Under the pieces are notes generated by a model. The model saw nothing but the letters and a program-made list of their open reading frames with translations. It was not told the origin of the DNA and made no database searches. Source: Planctomycetota bacterium (lineage in GTDB: Bacteria > Planctomycetota > Phycisphaerae > UBA1845 > UTPLA1). From it: DNA of 64,000 nucleotides. The stretch spans positions 16,872 through 80,871 of the forward strand of contig JAATGM010000028.1 of NCBI GenBank assembly GCA_015654675.1, in the 5' to 3' direction. A program made the translations under genes and the position numbers. Below are positions 35,157 to 43,896 of the stretch, in pieces (the first letter of the stretch is position 1; each line of letters opens with the position of its first letter).

Positions 35157-36079
35157 GTCACAAATTCCTTTTCCTCGCACAGGCGTTCGAGCATGTTTTC
35201 GAGGAAGTCCACCGCGTTGATGGCGGTCAGCACATCCACCTGCGGCCCGCCGTGGGCCAGCGTCGGCCGCGACTGGCCGGGGTGCTCGCCCGCTGTCGCG
35301 ACCTCCACGGTCATCTGCGTTCGAACAAACAAGTCCGGCCAGATCATAGCGCCGACCGCGAGGGCGTCGTGCACGATGAAGCGTCCCTTGCCGGCCTCGC
35401 TCGAATGCTGCATGGGAAATGCCATGATCTTCGCGAGAAACTCGCCGGCGCGGGTCTCGCTGGCGGCGAAATGCGCCAGGTTCGATTCATCGAGCGTGAC
35501 GAACTTTGTGACATCCAGCGGGACGAGCGAAATCGGCAGGCCCGACGTCAGCACGGCGGCGGCGGCGGCCGGGTCACGATAGAAATTGAATTCCGCAACG
35601 CCGCGGATGTTGCCTTTGCACCACAGCGCGCCGCCCATGATGTAAATGTGCTTGATGCGCTTGCGGGCCGTCTTGTCGTCGCGGAGCACGGCGGCGAGCG
35701 TCGTCAGCGGGCCGATGGCGACAATATTCAGTTCGCCGCTACCGGATAGAAACTCGCCGTACGCGTCGCGATAGCCGCGGACTTCGACCTCGCCCGACTC
35801 CGGAATGCCGCAATCGCCCAGCCCATCCATGCCGAAGACATGCGTCGCGTCGTGCAGCCCGGGGCCTTGCTGATCGAGCCCGCGCCCGACCACGGGCCAA
35901 TGCCCCGGCCGAATCGCATGCAGCAGTCGCGCGATGTTCTTCGTGGCCTGTTCAAGCGGCACATTGCCGCCGGTCGAGACAAGTGCGCGGAGGTCGAGCT
36001 CGGGCGAGGCAAGCGCCAGAGCAATGGCGACGGCATCGTCGACGCCCATGTCGGTATCAATCAGCAGCGGAATTGGCAT
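35153..36079 (-). CDS. Inosine-uridine preferring nucleoside hydrolase
   Basis: The 308-residue protein starts [19 protein letters not shown], the Ca-binding DTDxGxDDA motif of the family. IYIMGGALW near 150, [15 protein letters not shown] near 168 and VHDALAVGA near 241 supply the other conserved residues. It cleaves N-glycosidic bonds of nucleosides to ribose and free base. The frame is open to 36250, but the family start and a promoter support 36079. Its end is fused by overlap to copZ, an odd pairing of purine salvage and copper handling. Confidence 0.94.
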   Translation of the reverse strand: MPIPLLIDTDMGVDDAVAIALALASPELDLRALVSTGGNVPLEQATKNIARLLHAIRPGHWPVVGRGLDQQGPGLHDATHVFGMDGLGDCGIPESGEVEVRGYRDAYGEFLSGSGELNIVAIGPLTTLAAVLRDDKTARKRIKHIYIMGGALWCKGNIRGVAEFNFYRDPAAAAAVLTSGLPISLVPLDVTKFVTLDESNLAHFAASETRAGEFLAKIMAFPMQHSSEAGKGRFIVHDALAVGAMIWPDLFVRTQMTVEVATAGEHPGQSRPTLAHGGPQVDVLTAINAVDFLENMLERLCEEKEFVT

Positions 36080-36103
36080 AGGGTTCTCGTCCGCGACGCT
36101 CCC

Positions 36104-36132
36104 ATTGTCGACGCGGCGCGAGGCGCGGTCAA
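36104..36132 (-). promoter_or_regulatory. Promoter of the nucleoside hydrolase-copZ-copA operon
   Basis: TTGACC, 17 bases, GACAAT on the minus strand, 24 bases before the ATG at 36079 and just after the stop of the upstream lipoprotein gene. Confidence 0.5.
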
Positions 36133-36138
36133 ACCGCG

Positions 36139-36645
36139 TCAGGGTTTGTCCGAGACTTCCCAGCGCCCGCCGGGGCTGCGGACAAACGTGAGTTGCTTCC
36201 CGCGCCGGCCAGTCAGCTCGAACGCCTGCTCGTCGATCGTCAGGTTCCACGGGCCGCGCTCGGCCGAGCCGGTCGGGAGTTTCGTCAGGTCGAGCCGCAG
36301 GATCCGAATGTTGTCCGACTTGATGCGAAGCCGGTTGCCATCGGTGACGGTGGCCTTAATGGTGGCGTCGAGATCGGGGTCCGAGACGTCGGTCACGTTG
36401 GCCCAATCCGGGCCGCGGGGCCGCGCCGGCGATTTCGGTTTGGGAGTCTCGTCGGGCGGAGGCAGCGGCGGCTTTTCAGCGCGGGCCGAGGTCACCGGTG
36501 GGTTGGCGGGGGCAGACGTGGCCGGGGCGGAGGTCGAGGTCGGCTTCGTCGGCAGAGGCCCGGCCGACTTCTTCTCGCAGCCGGCGACGAAGAGCGCGAT
36601 GGCCGCGCCCGCAATGATCCAACAGCAGTTCTGTTTGACCGTCAT
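36139..36645 (-). CDS. Small lipoprotein of unknown function
   Basis: The 168-residue product has a lipobox FVAGC (Cys at residue 23), then a Pro/Thr/Ala linker of about 50 residues and a small folded domain of about 90 residues ([35 protein letters not shown]). The family is not recognised. It is divergent from hslV, and the hslV promoter overlaps its first codons. Confidence 0.82.
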   Translation of the reverse strand: MTVKQNCCWIIAGAAIALFVAGCEKKSAGPLPTKPTSTSAPATSAPANPPVTSARAEKPPLPPPDETPKPKSPARPRGPDWANVTDVSDPDLDATIKATVTDGNRLRIKSDNIRILRLDLTKLPTGSAERGPWNLTIDEQAFELTGRRGKQLTFVRSPGGRWEVSDKP

Positions 36646-36663
36646 GCTTGCTCAAAGGATGAT
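36635..36663 (+). promoter_or_regulatory. Promoter of hslV
   Basis: TTGACC, 17 bases, GATGAT, ending 19 bases before the GTG at 36683. It overlaps the 5' end of the divergent lipoprotein gene. Confidence 0.4.
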
Positions 36664-36682
36664 ACAACGATCGAGGAGTTCG

Positions 36683-37240
36683 GTGGCTAAGAATCGCAGA
36701 GATATGGACCAGCGCATACGATCGACAACGATTCTGACCGTGCGGCGTGACGGAAAGGTGGCCCTCGGCGGCGACGGCCAGGTCACCCTCGGCGATGCGA
36801 TCGTGAAGAGCGACGCAAAAAAAGTCCGCCGCCTGGGCGACGGCAAGGTGCTGGTGGGTTTCGCCGGCTCCGCCGCCGATGCCTTCGCTCTGCTGGAGCG
36901 ATTCGAATCAAAGCTGGAGCAGTTCAAGGGCAGCACGCGACGTGCGGCCATTGAACTGGCCAAGGAATGGCGGACCGATCGCGCCCTGCGCCGGCTGGAG
37001 TCGATGCTGCTGGTGGCCGACGCGGAGGTGTCGCTCATGATCGGCGGCAGCGGCGACGTGATCGAACCGACCGACGGCATCCTCGCCATCGGCTCGGGCG
37101 GCTCGCTGGCGCTCGCGGCGGCGCGGGCACTGGTGGCACACTCGACGCTGCCGGCCAAGCGCATCGTGGAAGAATCACTTCGAATCGCCGGTGCGATCAA
37201 CATCTACGCCAACCAGAACATTGTCGTTGACGAACTCTAG
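36683..37240 (+). CDS. hslV: HslV-type threonine protease subunit
   Basis: The protein has [10 protein letters not shown] near its start, where cleavage would expose the catalytic threonine, and GDGQVTLGD and [14 protein letters not shown] further on, as in HslV (ClpQ). Two starts fit: GTG at 36683 with GAGGAG four bases before it, or ATG at 36704. HslV forms a dodecamer capped by the HslU ATPase, which is not in the window. A globin gene follows after 26 bases. Confidence 0.93.
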   Translation: MAKNRRDMDQRIRSTTILTVRRDGKVALGGDGQVTLGDAIVKSDAKKVRRLGDGKVLVGFAGSAADAFALLERFESKLEQFKGSTRRAAIELAKEWRTDRALRRLESMLLVADAEVSLMIGGSGDVIEPTDGILAIGSGGSLALAAARALVAHSTLPAKRIVEESLRIAGAINIYANQNIVVDEL

Positions 37241-37266
37241 CGGCCGGGCCGCCGGAGGATGCTCCC

Positions 37267-37683
37267 ATGGACGCAGCCAGAGCAGAAATCGTCGAGCAGA
37301 GCTTAATGCGCTGCCTGAAGCATGACGCGGCCCGCAAGGAGTTCATGGACGCCTTCTACGATGAATTTCTCGCGAGCGACCCCCGCATCCGCGCCAAATT
37401 CGTCAAGACCCACATGCACCGTCAAAAGGAGATGCTCCGAGCCGGACTGGTAAGGCTCATCATGTTCGCCAGCGGCTCGGCCTCGGGAAGGGCGACAGTG
37501 GACGATCTTGCAAAGCTCCACAGCCGCAACTACTTCAACATCGAGCCGGATATGTACGATCAATGGCTGCGCAGTCTGCTCACCTGCGTCCGGCAATACG
37601 ATCGGCAATTCGATTCCGCTCTCGAAAAGCTATGGATCGAACTGTTTACCGAAGGCATCGCCGTGATGAAAAAGGCGTACTAA
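37267..37683 (+). CDS. Single-domain globin
   Basis: The 138-residue protein is a full globin without extra domains. The proximal histidine is H85 in LAKLHSRNYF and the distal E7 position appears to be Q53 (HMHRQKEML), as in Vitreoscilla-type globins. It would bind haem and handle O2 or NO. It lies 26 bases after hslV and probably shares its transcript. Confidence 0.88.
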   Translation: MDAARAEIVEQSLMRCLKHDAARKEFMDAFYDEFLASDPRIRAKFVKTHMHRQKEMLRAGLVRLIMFASGSASGRATVDDLAKLHSRNYFNIEPDMYDQWLRSLLTCVRQYDRQFDSALEKLWIELFTEGIAVMKKAY

Positions 37684-37686
37684 CCC

Positions 37687-38475
37687 TTACATCAACCCCC
37701 GCGTCGCCCCGCCGTCCACTGCGATTGTCGCTCCCGTGATGAAGCTGGCCTTCTGGCTCGCCAGAAATGCGACCACAGCACCGAGCTCGGCCGGGTCGCC
37801 CATGCGCTTGAGCGGAATGGCCGCTGTCATCTCGGCCAGCACCTGGTCACGCGATTTGCCGCCGGTGCTGCGCGATTCGACCAGCTCGTCCATGCGATCG
37901 GTGCGATGGATGCCCGGGCAGACGTTGTTGACCAGAATGTTGTCCGCCGCCAGCTCCACTGAGAGCGTCTTCGCAAAGCCGATGACCGCCGGCCGCACCG
38001 TGTTCGACAGCATCAACCCGTCGATCGGCTGCTTGGCCGAAATGCTGGTAATGTTGATGATGCGTCCCCAGCGATTGGCCTTCATGAACGGCAGCACTTC
38101 GCGAACCAGCCGCACGACGTTCATCAACGTCGATTGAAACGCGGCCAGAAACTTCGCGTCATCCAGCGTCTCAAACGGACCGGGGCTCGGACCGCCGGTG
38201 TTGGTGATGAGAATGTCGACCCGGCCGAATCGAGCGACGGTCTGCTCCACCAACCTTTGGCAGTCGTCGGCCCGCGTCACGTCGCAGGCGATGCCCAGCG
38301 TCTGCACGCCGTGCTTGAGGGCAATCTCGTCGGCCGCCCGCGCCAGCGTATCGGCTGAGCGCGCGGCCAGCGCGATCCGCGCCCCGTCGGCGGCCAGCGC
38401 TTCGGCGCAGGCGCGGCCCAGGCCTTTGCTGGCGCCGATGACGATCGCCACTTTGTCTTCAATGCCCAGATCCGT
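37687..38475 (-). CDS. Short-chain dehydrogenase/reductase with a probable ACG start
   Basis: The 262-residue protein has the Rossmann motif GASKGLG near residue 12, NTGG near 90, and the SDR ending VDGGATRGLM. The usual YxxxK catalytic pair appears replaced: ITSISAKQPIDGLMLSNTVR has Ser but no Tyr in the usual position, as in the 3-oxoacyl-reductase-like subgroup, so activity may be altered. No NTG codon lies near the expected start. Relatives begin MDLGI, and here the matching codons are ACG GAT CTG GGC ATT, with AGGAG 7 bases before the ACG. The next ATG, at 38826, would overlap the upstream gene by 300 bases. Confidence 0.88.
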   Translation of the reverse strand, partial: TDLGIEDKVAIVIGASKGLGRACAEALAADGARIALAARSADTLARAADEIALKHGVQTLGIACDVTRADDCQRLVEQTVARFGRVDILITNTGGPSPGPFETLDDAKFLAAFQSTLMNVVRLVREVLPFMKANRWGRIINITSISAKQPIDGLMLSNTVRPAVIGFAKTLSVELAADNILVNNVCPGIHRTDRMDELVESRSTGGKSRDQVLAEMTAAIPLKRMGDPAELGAVVAFLASQKASFITGATIAVDGGATRGLM

Positions 38476-38521
38476 GGGAATACTCCTGGAAAATGTCGAG
38501 CGGCAAACGGAAGCGTGTGTC

Positions 38522-39949
38522 TCAGCCGGCGACGGCTTCGGCCAGCGGCTTCGCGCCAAAGCGGGCCGCGCCCGATGCGGCGCCACGAAAGACGCGAATG
38601 CGCCGCTCGGTCCGCTTCGATAGATCGCCCAGCAGCAGGGCCAGCGCGTCGTGGCACTCGTGCGTATCGCGCATGAGGACAACGACTCCGCCCCCGGTGC
38701 CAAAGCCGGTCGACTTGGCCCCGAAGAAACCGCGTGTCGGGCCGCGCTCGCGCAGTGCCGCGATGATGAGGTCGGTTTCGAGCGTGCCGACGCCGCAGCG
38801 CTGGCTGTGGCTCCAGTGCGAGGCATACATCAACTCGCCGGCGGTGGACAGATCAGTGTCCTCGCCCGTTCGCCGCGCCTTCGAAACGAAGCTCGCGAAC
38901 TCATGCACGCGTTTGTTCTCGTAGATGATGTGCTCGGCTCGCGAACGCACCTTGTAAGTCCGGGCCGGATCGACGGCCAGCGTCTCGTGCTTGAGCTTGC
39001 CGTGCTTCTCGCCGAACGCCTTGCCCGTCAGCTTGGTTGGCATGCGATTGCGGAACCGCTCGACGAAATCGGCCGGCGTAATTCCCGCCAGGTGGTTCGC
39101 GTCAATGTTGTCTTTGCGACCGTCGGCCTTGATCAGATCGCGGATAATCGCGTGGCCCATCATCGCGGCCACGCGCGAGTCATAGTGTCGCTGATCGGCC
39201 ACCGGCCGTCCGACTTCGGCGTCCAGCGCAGCGATCGTGATTCCTTCGGGCAACTCAAGCGCGCTCGGGCTGGGCTGCGAAGCGGCCCGCAGCAGCAGCA
39301 GACTTCCGGGTTCGCCGAGCAGCGCGGCAAGCGGCACGCGCCGGCTGGGGTCCGGCGAGCCGGCGGCCTCGCAGGCCACGCGACACGCCTCGGCCTTTTT
39401 CACCACGTCAAGATTCAGCGCGCACGCGGCCGAAATCGCCTCGGCCACTGCAGCGGCGATCACGCCGACCAGATCGATCTGCGCATCCAGCGGCCAATCA
39501 GACTGAAGGATGACCGTCGCACCCGAGCGCAGCGCATCCGCCGCGCCCGCCGCAGCGAGTTGCTTGATGAGCAGCAGGATCACCCGCGCGCCCTGCGCAT
39601 GCAGCGCCGGCGCCGCCCCCAACGGCGCGAGATCGAGCGACCCGTTCCCGGACAGCACGGCCGGGGCGGCAAAACTGTATTCAATTGGCCGATCGCGGTC
39701 GCCCATCCAGCAGATGACGACCTGGCCATCAGCCCGCAAAGCTACGGCCGCCGCCACCGCCACGTCGAGCGCGCCCGCGAGCACCAGCCCGCCGCACTCT
39801 TCGCCGCAGCCGCCCATGACGTCAACGACGGCCGGGGCCCGGGTGACCACGACGGTCTGGGCCGAAGCCGCCTGGGGGCCTAACCATTGGGGTAGCCGCG
39901 AGCAGAAACGCTCGACGTCCGTCCGACATGCATTTTGAGTCATATGCAT
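38522..39949 (-). CDS. Galactokinase-like GHMP protein with a degraded ATP site
   Basis: The 475-residue protein follows the galactokinase layout. The sugar-binding motif is changed to VVDVMGGCGEECGG (residues 41-54, usual GEHTDYNGG type). The ATP-binding motif 2 (usual PxGxGLSSSA) is replaced by WPLDAQIDLVGVIAA, with no glycine loop. Motif 3 is kept as KSTGFGTGGG near 412-421. Such loss suggests a non-kinase or a changed substrate. No other Leloir pathway gene is nearby. The SDR gene lies 46 bases downstream. Confidence 0.82.
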   Translation of the reverse strand: MHMTQNACRTDVERFCSRLPQWLGPQAASAQTVVVTRAPAVVDVMGGCGEECGGLVLAGALDVAVAAAVALRADGQVVICWMGDRDRPIEYSFAAPAVLSGNGSLDLAPLGAAPALHAQGARVILLLIKQLAAAGAADALRSGATVILQSDWPLDAQIDLVGVIAAAVAEAISAACALNLDVVKKAEACRVACEAAGSPDPSRRVPLAALLGEPGSLLLLRAASQPSPSALELPEGITIAALDAEVGRPVADQRHYDSRVAAMMGHAIIRDLIKADGRKDNIDANHLAGITPADFVERFRNRMPTKLTGKAFGEKHGKLKHETLAVDPARTYKVRSRAEHIIYENKRVHEFASFVSKARRTGEDTDLSTAGELMYASHWSHSQRCGVGTLETDLIIAALRERGPTRGFFGAKSTGFGTGGGVVVLMRDTHECHDALALLLGDLSKRTERRIRVFRGAASGAARFGAKPLAEAVAG

Positions 39950-39991
39950 CGCTGTCCCGCCGCGCCGCGGGCCGAATCGATTGCCGAGGGT

Positions 39992-40393
39992 TTATCCGCA
40001 AACTTCTCTCAGGACCGACTCTTCCACATAGAAGGGAGTTTCCGATTCGCCGCCGACGGCGAGTGCGATCGCGTCGGAAGGCCTTGAATCGATCTCGACC
40101 ATTCGCCCATTCTGGCGGATGACGAGTTTGGCGTAGAAGGTGTGGTCCTTGAGGTCGTGAATCACGATTTTCTCGATCTCGCCGTCCATCTTATCAATCA
40201 CGTTGGACAACAGGTCGTGTGTCATCGGCCGCGGCAGTTTCACGTTCTTGATGCGCCGGTCGATGGCGTTGGCCTCGTTGTCTCCAATGACGATCGGAAA
40301 GCTGCGCTCCCCGTCCCGCTCCTTGAGGACGATGTACTGCTGGTCCGAGTTGTCGTGGATAATGATCCGCGCCAGATCAACGCGAACCTCCAT
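39992..40393 (-). CDS. DUF151 bifunctional nuclease-family protein
   Basis: The 133-residue protein covers the DUF151 fold: LPIVIGDNEA-like FPIVIGDNEANAI near residue 32, THDLLSNVID near 58, and SRPSDAIALAV near 102, the family core. Members were described as nucleases with both RNase and DNase activity. The gene lies between valS and the galactokinase-like gene. Confidence 0.92.
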   Translation of the reverse strand: MEVRVDLARIIIHDNSDQQYIVLKERDGERSFPIVIGDNEANAIDRRIKNVKLPRPMTHDLLSNVIDKMDGEIEKIVIHDLKDHTFYAKLVIRQNGRMVEIDSRPSDAIALAVGGESETPFYVEESVLREVCG

Positions 40394-40460
40394 GACTTCT
40401 TCTCCACAAGCCGCGCCGAGACTAACGCTCGCGCCGCGGCGCTGTCAAGCCGGGGTAATT

Positions 40461-40482
40461 CCCGCGCGTCCAAACGCGCGGG
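40461..40482 (-). terminator. GC-rich hairpin right after valS
   Basis: CCCGCGCGT, loop CCAA, ACGCGCGGG, with the stem starting 3 bases after the valS stop. A T-tract is lacking (AATTACC follows), so termination may be weak. Confidence 0.4.
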
Positions 40483-40484
40483 CG

Positions 40485-43478
40485 TCAATTCAAATCTGTC
40501 AAGTGTTGCCTCAGCAAATCGACCTGCGTCTGCAATTCCGCCGCGCGAGCACGGGCTTTTTCGACGACGTCCGCCGCCGCACGCGATACAAACGCCTCGT
40601 TCGAGAGCCGATCGGCTTCGCGCTGCCCCGCCGATTGCTTTTCGGCCAGCTCGCCTTCGAGCCGTTTGCGTTCCGCCGCGAGATCGACGAGGTCGCCCAC
40701 CGGCACAAACACCTGGGCCGATTCGTGCACGTGCGTCATCGATCCGGCCGGCTTTGCAATTTCCGGGCCGAACTGCAGGTCGTCGCAGCCCGCCAGCAGT
40801 TTCACGAAAGCGGCCTGCTTTTCAAGCAGCTCACAGCACCGTGCCGACCCGCGCACCACCGCCTTCGGCAGCGTCCGCAGGGCCGGCTGGCCCGGACGTA
40901 AAGCGTTGACCCGCGTGCGGATATCGCGAATTGTGCGGATCACGGCCTTGAGGATTTCCATGTCGGCTTCGACCGGCTCATCGCGCTCGGCCGGGCAGCG
41001 AGCGGGCCAGGCGGCCGTGGCCAGCATCGGCTCGGCGGCGAGCACGGCGCCCACCCCGCGACGGGGTGCGGCGGTTGCCAGTTGCTCCCAGATACCCTCC
41101 GTAACAAACGGGGCCACCGGGTGCAGCAATCGGACAAGATGGTCGAGGCACCAGACCAGCATCCGCGTCGCGACAACGGCGGTCGTGCCGCCCTCGCGCA
41201 GCCGCGGCTTGACCATCTCGACGTACCAGTCGCAATAGTCGTTCCACATGAACTGGTAAAGCGTCTGGACGTAGTCGCTAAAGCGGTATTGATCGAGGGC
41301 CGTGTTCACGCCGTCGATGCACGCCGCCAGCCGCGAGAGGATCCAGCGATCTTCGAGTCGCAGATCGGCCGGCGCGATCGGCTGCGGCATCGACTTGTCG
41401 ATGTTGGGAATGACCAGCCCGGTGGCGACCTGCCACAGCTTGTTGCAGAAGTTGCGGCCCTTCTCGAATCGCTCCGACGTGTTGACCTGCCGGCCGTCGG
41501 GCAGCTTCATCGGCTTGACGGGAATGCGGATGTCCTGCGTCTCGGTGGCCAGCTCGGCCAGCGTGTAGCGCAGCGCGTCGGCCCCATAGGCGTCGATGAT
41601 GTCCACCGGGTCGACGCCGTTGCCAAGCGACTTGGACATCTTGCGGCCCTGGCCGTCCTGGATGACGGCATGGATCACGACGTCGCGGAACGGCACGTGG
41701 CCGGTGTTGAAGAGGCCGGACATGACCATGCGGGCAACCCACAGCGTGATAATCTCGCGCGCCGTGGATAGGGCGGTGGTGGGGTAGTAGAACTGAAGCG
41801 CGGGATCATCGCCGTTGGGCCAACCGAGCGTGGAAAGCGGCCAGAGGGCGGACGAAAACCAGGTGTCGAGGACGTCGGGGTCCTGCTGGAATCCGGCCGC
41901 CTCAATCTCTAAACGCACTTTCTCGCTCACTGCGTCCGCATTCGGCAGGCAAATGAATGCCTCGATCGCTTGCTCCGCATCGTCGCCTTCGATCCCATGG
42001 AAAAGCGTTTGGTCGTCCCAGGGAATCGGTTGCCATCGACCAGTCCGTGTTAACACGACTCCGTCTAGTCCGGCGAGTCGTGCACCGTCCGCTTCATTCC
42101 AGCCCGGTCGACCGGGTTTTCCGAAAGTCGGCTCATCGAATCGCTTGTGCCAGACCGGAATCCGATGTCCCCACCAAAGCTGCCGGCTGATGCACCAGTC
42201 GCGCTTTTCGCTGAGCCAGTCGATGTAGGTCTGCACATAACGGGCGGGGAAGAAGCGGACGCGGCCATCGTTGACCGCGTTGATGGCGAGTTGGGCGAGG
42301 CCCGGCGCGCCGCGTAGCGCGGGAATCTTTGCGGCCTCTTCTGGCGGCAGGTCGCCCATCTTCACGAACCACTGGTCCGAGAGGTAGGGCTGGATCGCAA
42401 CCTTGCTCCGATCGGAGTGGCCGACCTGCGTCTCGTAGTCCTCCACTTTTTCGAGCAGCCCGGCCGCTTCGAGGTCGGCCACGACCTTCTTGCGGGCGTC
42501 TTCCAGTTTCATCCCGGTGTACGCGCCGCCGTTTTCATTCATGCGGCCGTCGGGCGTGAGGACGTTAATCATCGGCAGCGCCGGGTCCTGCCGCAGCGCG
42601 CACTGATAATCGTTCGGGTCGTGGGCTGGCGTGACCTTCACGCATCCCGTCCCGAACTCGCGCTTCACCAGCAGGCCGTCGCCAACGATCGGAATCTCGC
42701 GATTCGTGAGCGGTAGCTTGATTGTGCGGCCGATCAGTTTTGCGAAACGTTCGTCGTCCGGGTGAACAGCAACGGCGGTATCGCCGAGCATGGTCTCAGG
42801 CCGCGTCGTCGCGACGATCAGGTGCGTTACGCCTTCGGCCGGCTGGGTCAGCGGATAGCGGATGTGCCAGAGGTGGCCTTTGACGTTCTCGTGATAGACC
42901 TCGTTGTCGGCCACGGCGGTCTGAAGCTGCGTGTCCCAGTTGACCAGTCGCTTGCCGCGATAGATCAGCCCCGCCTTGAACAGGTCGAAGAAAAACTGCC
43001 GCACCGCCTTGGCGCATTGCTCGTCAAGCGTGAACCGCGTCCGCTCCCAATCGCACGAGCAGCCCATGAGCTGAAGCTGCTCGATGATGCGGTTGCCGTA
43101 TTTCTCCTTCCACTCCCAGATGCGGCGGACGAGCTCGTCGCGCCCCAGGTCGTGGCGGGTCTTCTTCTCCGTCTTCTGGATGTCTTTCTCGACCGTGGCC
43201 TGCGTGGCAATGCCGGCATGGTCGGTACCGGGCATCCACAGCGTGTTCTTCCCGGCCATGCGGCTGCGGCGGATGAGGATGTCCTGCAAAGTGTTGTTCA
43301 GCGCATGCCCAAGATGCAGCGCCCCGGTGACATTAGGCGGCGGAATAACCATGCTGAACCGTTGATCGGGCGGGCGCTCGTCGGGCGTCGCATGAAACGC
43401 GCCGCTATCGAGCCACTTACGATAAATCCGCGCTTCAAGTTCGCGCGGCGAATACGCCTTGGATGGGGTGTCGCTCAT
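40485..43478 (-). CDS. valS: Valyl-tRNA synthetase
   Basis: The 997-residue enzyme has the class I signatures PPPNVTGALHLGH (HLGH at 55-58) and KMSKS near 611, a CP1 editing region between them, an anticodon-binding domain (WNDYCDWY near 750) and a C-terminal coiled coil. It charges tRNA-Val. The start ATG has no Shine-Dalgarno sequence; GTTCTCAAC separates it from a strong -10, so the mRNA is probably leaderless. Its 5' end has a partial copy 1.1 kb upstream. Confidence 0.98.
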   Translation of the reverse strand: MSDTPSKAYSPRELEARIYRKWLDSGAFHATPDERPPDQRFSMVIPPPNVTGALHLGHALNNTLQDILIRRSRMAGKNTLWMPGTDHAGIATQATVEKDIQKTEKKTRHDLGRDELVRRIWEWKEKYGNRIIEQLQLMGCSCDWERTRFTLDEQCAKAVRQFFFDLFKAGLIYRGKRLVNWDTQLQTAVADNEVYHENVKGHLWHIRYPLTQPAEGVTHLIVATTRPETMLGDTAVAVHPDDERFAKLIGRTIKLPLTNREIPIVGDGLLVKREFGTGCVKVTPAHDPNDYQCALRQDPALPMINVLTPDGRMNENGGAYTGMKLEDARKKVVADLEAAGLLEKVEDYETQVGHSDRSKVAIQPYLSDQWFVKMGDLPPEEAAKIPALRGAPGLAQLAINAVNDGRVRFFPARYVQTYIDWLSEKRDWCISRQLWWGHRIPVWHKRFDEPTFGKPGRPGWNEADGARLAGLDGVVLTRTGRWQPIPWDDQTLFHGIEGDDAEQAIEAFICLPNADAVSEKVRLEIEAAGFQQDPDVLDTWFSSALWPLSTLGWPNGDDPALQFYYPTTALSTAREIITLWVARMVMSGLFNTGHVPFRDVVIHAVIQDGQGRKMSKSLGNGVDPVDIIDAYGADALRYTLAELATETQDIRIPVKPMKLPDGRQVNTSERFEKGRNFCNKLWQVATGLVIPNIDKSMPQPIAPADLRLEDRWILSRLAACIDGVNTALDQYRFSDYVQTLYQFMWNDYCDWYVEMVKPRLREGGTTAVVATRMLVWCLDHLVRLLHPVAPFVTEGIWEQLATAAPRRGVGAVLAAEPMLATAAWPARCPAERDEPVEADMEILKAVIRTIRDIRTRVNALRPGQPALRTLPKAVVRGSARCCELLEKQAAFVKLLAGCDDLQFGPEIAKPAGSMTHVHESAQVFVPVGDLVDLAAERKRLEGELAEKQSAGQREADRLSNEAFVSRAAADVVEKARARAAELQTQVDLLRQHLTDLN

Positions 43479-43523
43479 GTTGAGAACATTAGACGCGCAG
43501 CCGGGAGAAACGCCAAGCGGTGG
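43431..43523 (-). repeat. valS 5' end and promoter, functional copy of a 93-bp duplication
   Basis: This copy covers the first 16 or so valS codons, the start codon and the -10/-35 region. It matches 44528-44620 without gaps; by eye about three quarters of positions agree, highest around the -10 and spacer. Confidence 0.8.
43488..43516 (-). promoter_or_regulatory. Leaderless promoter of valS
   Basis: TTGGCG, 17 bases, TCTAAT, then 9 bases to the ATG at 43478. A start 7 bases after the -10 would put at most two bases ahead of the start codon. Confidence 0.6.
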
Positions 43524-43543
43524 GATACGCGTTGCTCTCGTAC

Positions 43544-43747
43544 CTATTTCGTGTTGCTGAGGGAGTTTGTGTAAACTGAGCGAGCGAGCGCTACCAAGGC
43601 CAGTCCACCGCCGATTCCGGCGATCGCCCCAAGCCAGCTAACCCCAGGATCAAGGCCCAACGCCCTGGCAACGCAGACGTAGCCTCCAAGAGTTGCTTGG
43701 GCCGAGCCCACGATCAAGAGCGTGCGTCTTGCGGTTTCGCGATTCAT
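43544..43747 (-). CDS. Small two-span membrane protein
   Basis: The 67-residue product has two hydrophobic spans (about residues 8-28 and 34-54) around a short Pro/Gly loop, with a Ser/Asn-rich end. There is no clear Shine-Dalgarno sequence. It lies inside the segment bracketed by the duplicated valS 5' ends, between valS and the zinc-ribbon gene. It is not recognised. The composition is plausible for a real gene but the evidence is thin. Confidence 0.5.
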   Translation of the reverse strand: MNRETARRTLLIVGSAQATLGGYVCVARALGLDPGVSWLGAIAGIGGGLALVALARSVYTNSLSNTK

Positions 43748-43896
43748 CAATTCGCCATTATCAATGTCTGCGTCATTCTATCAAACGGCGGTCTAATTTG
43801 CGATTGGTTGGATTTTGCGACCCGCTACCTGCAGCGCGTCTGAGATCCTGTGGAACAAGCCTCTGCCAGCCCAGTCGAACCATGGTGCCGTGCCGA

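Noticed and set aside
35840..36682. Plus-strand extension upstream of hslV
   Set aside because: It is antisense to the nucleoside hydrolase and lipoprotein genes; HslV is complete from 36683.
38476..38826. ATG at 38826 as the SDR start
   Set aside because: The extension lies in another frame of the upstream galactokinase-like gene and is low in complexity.
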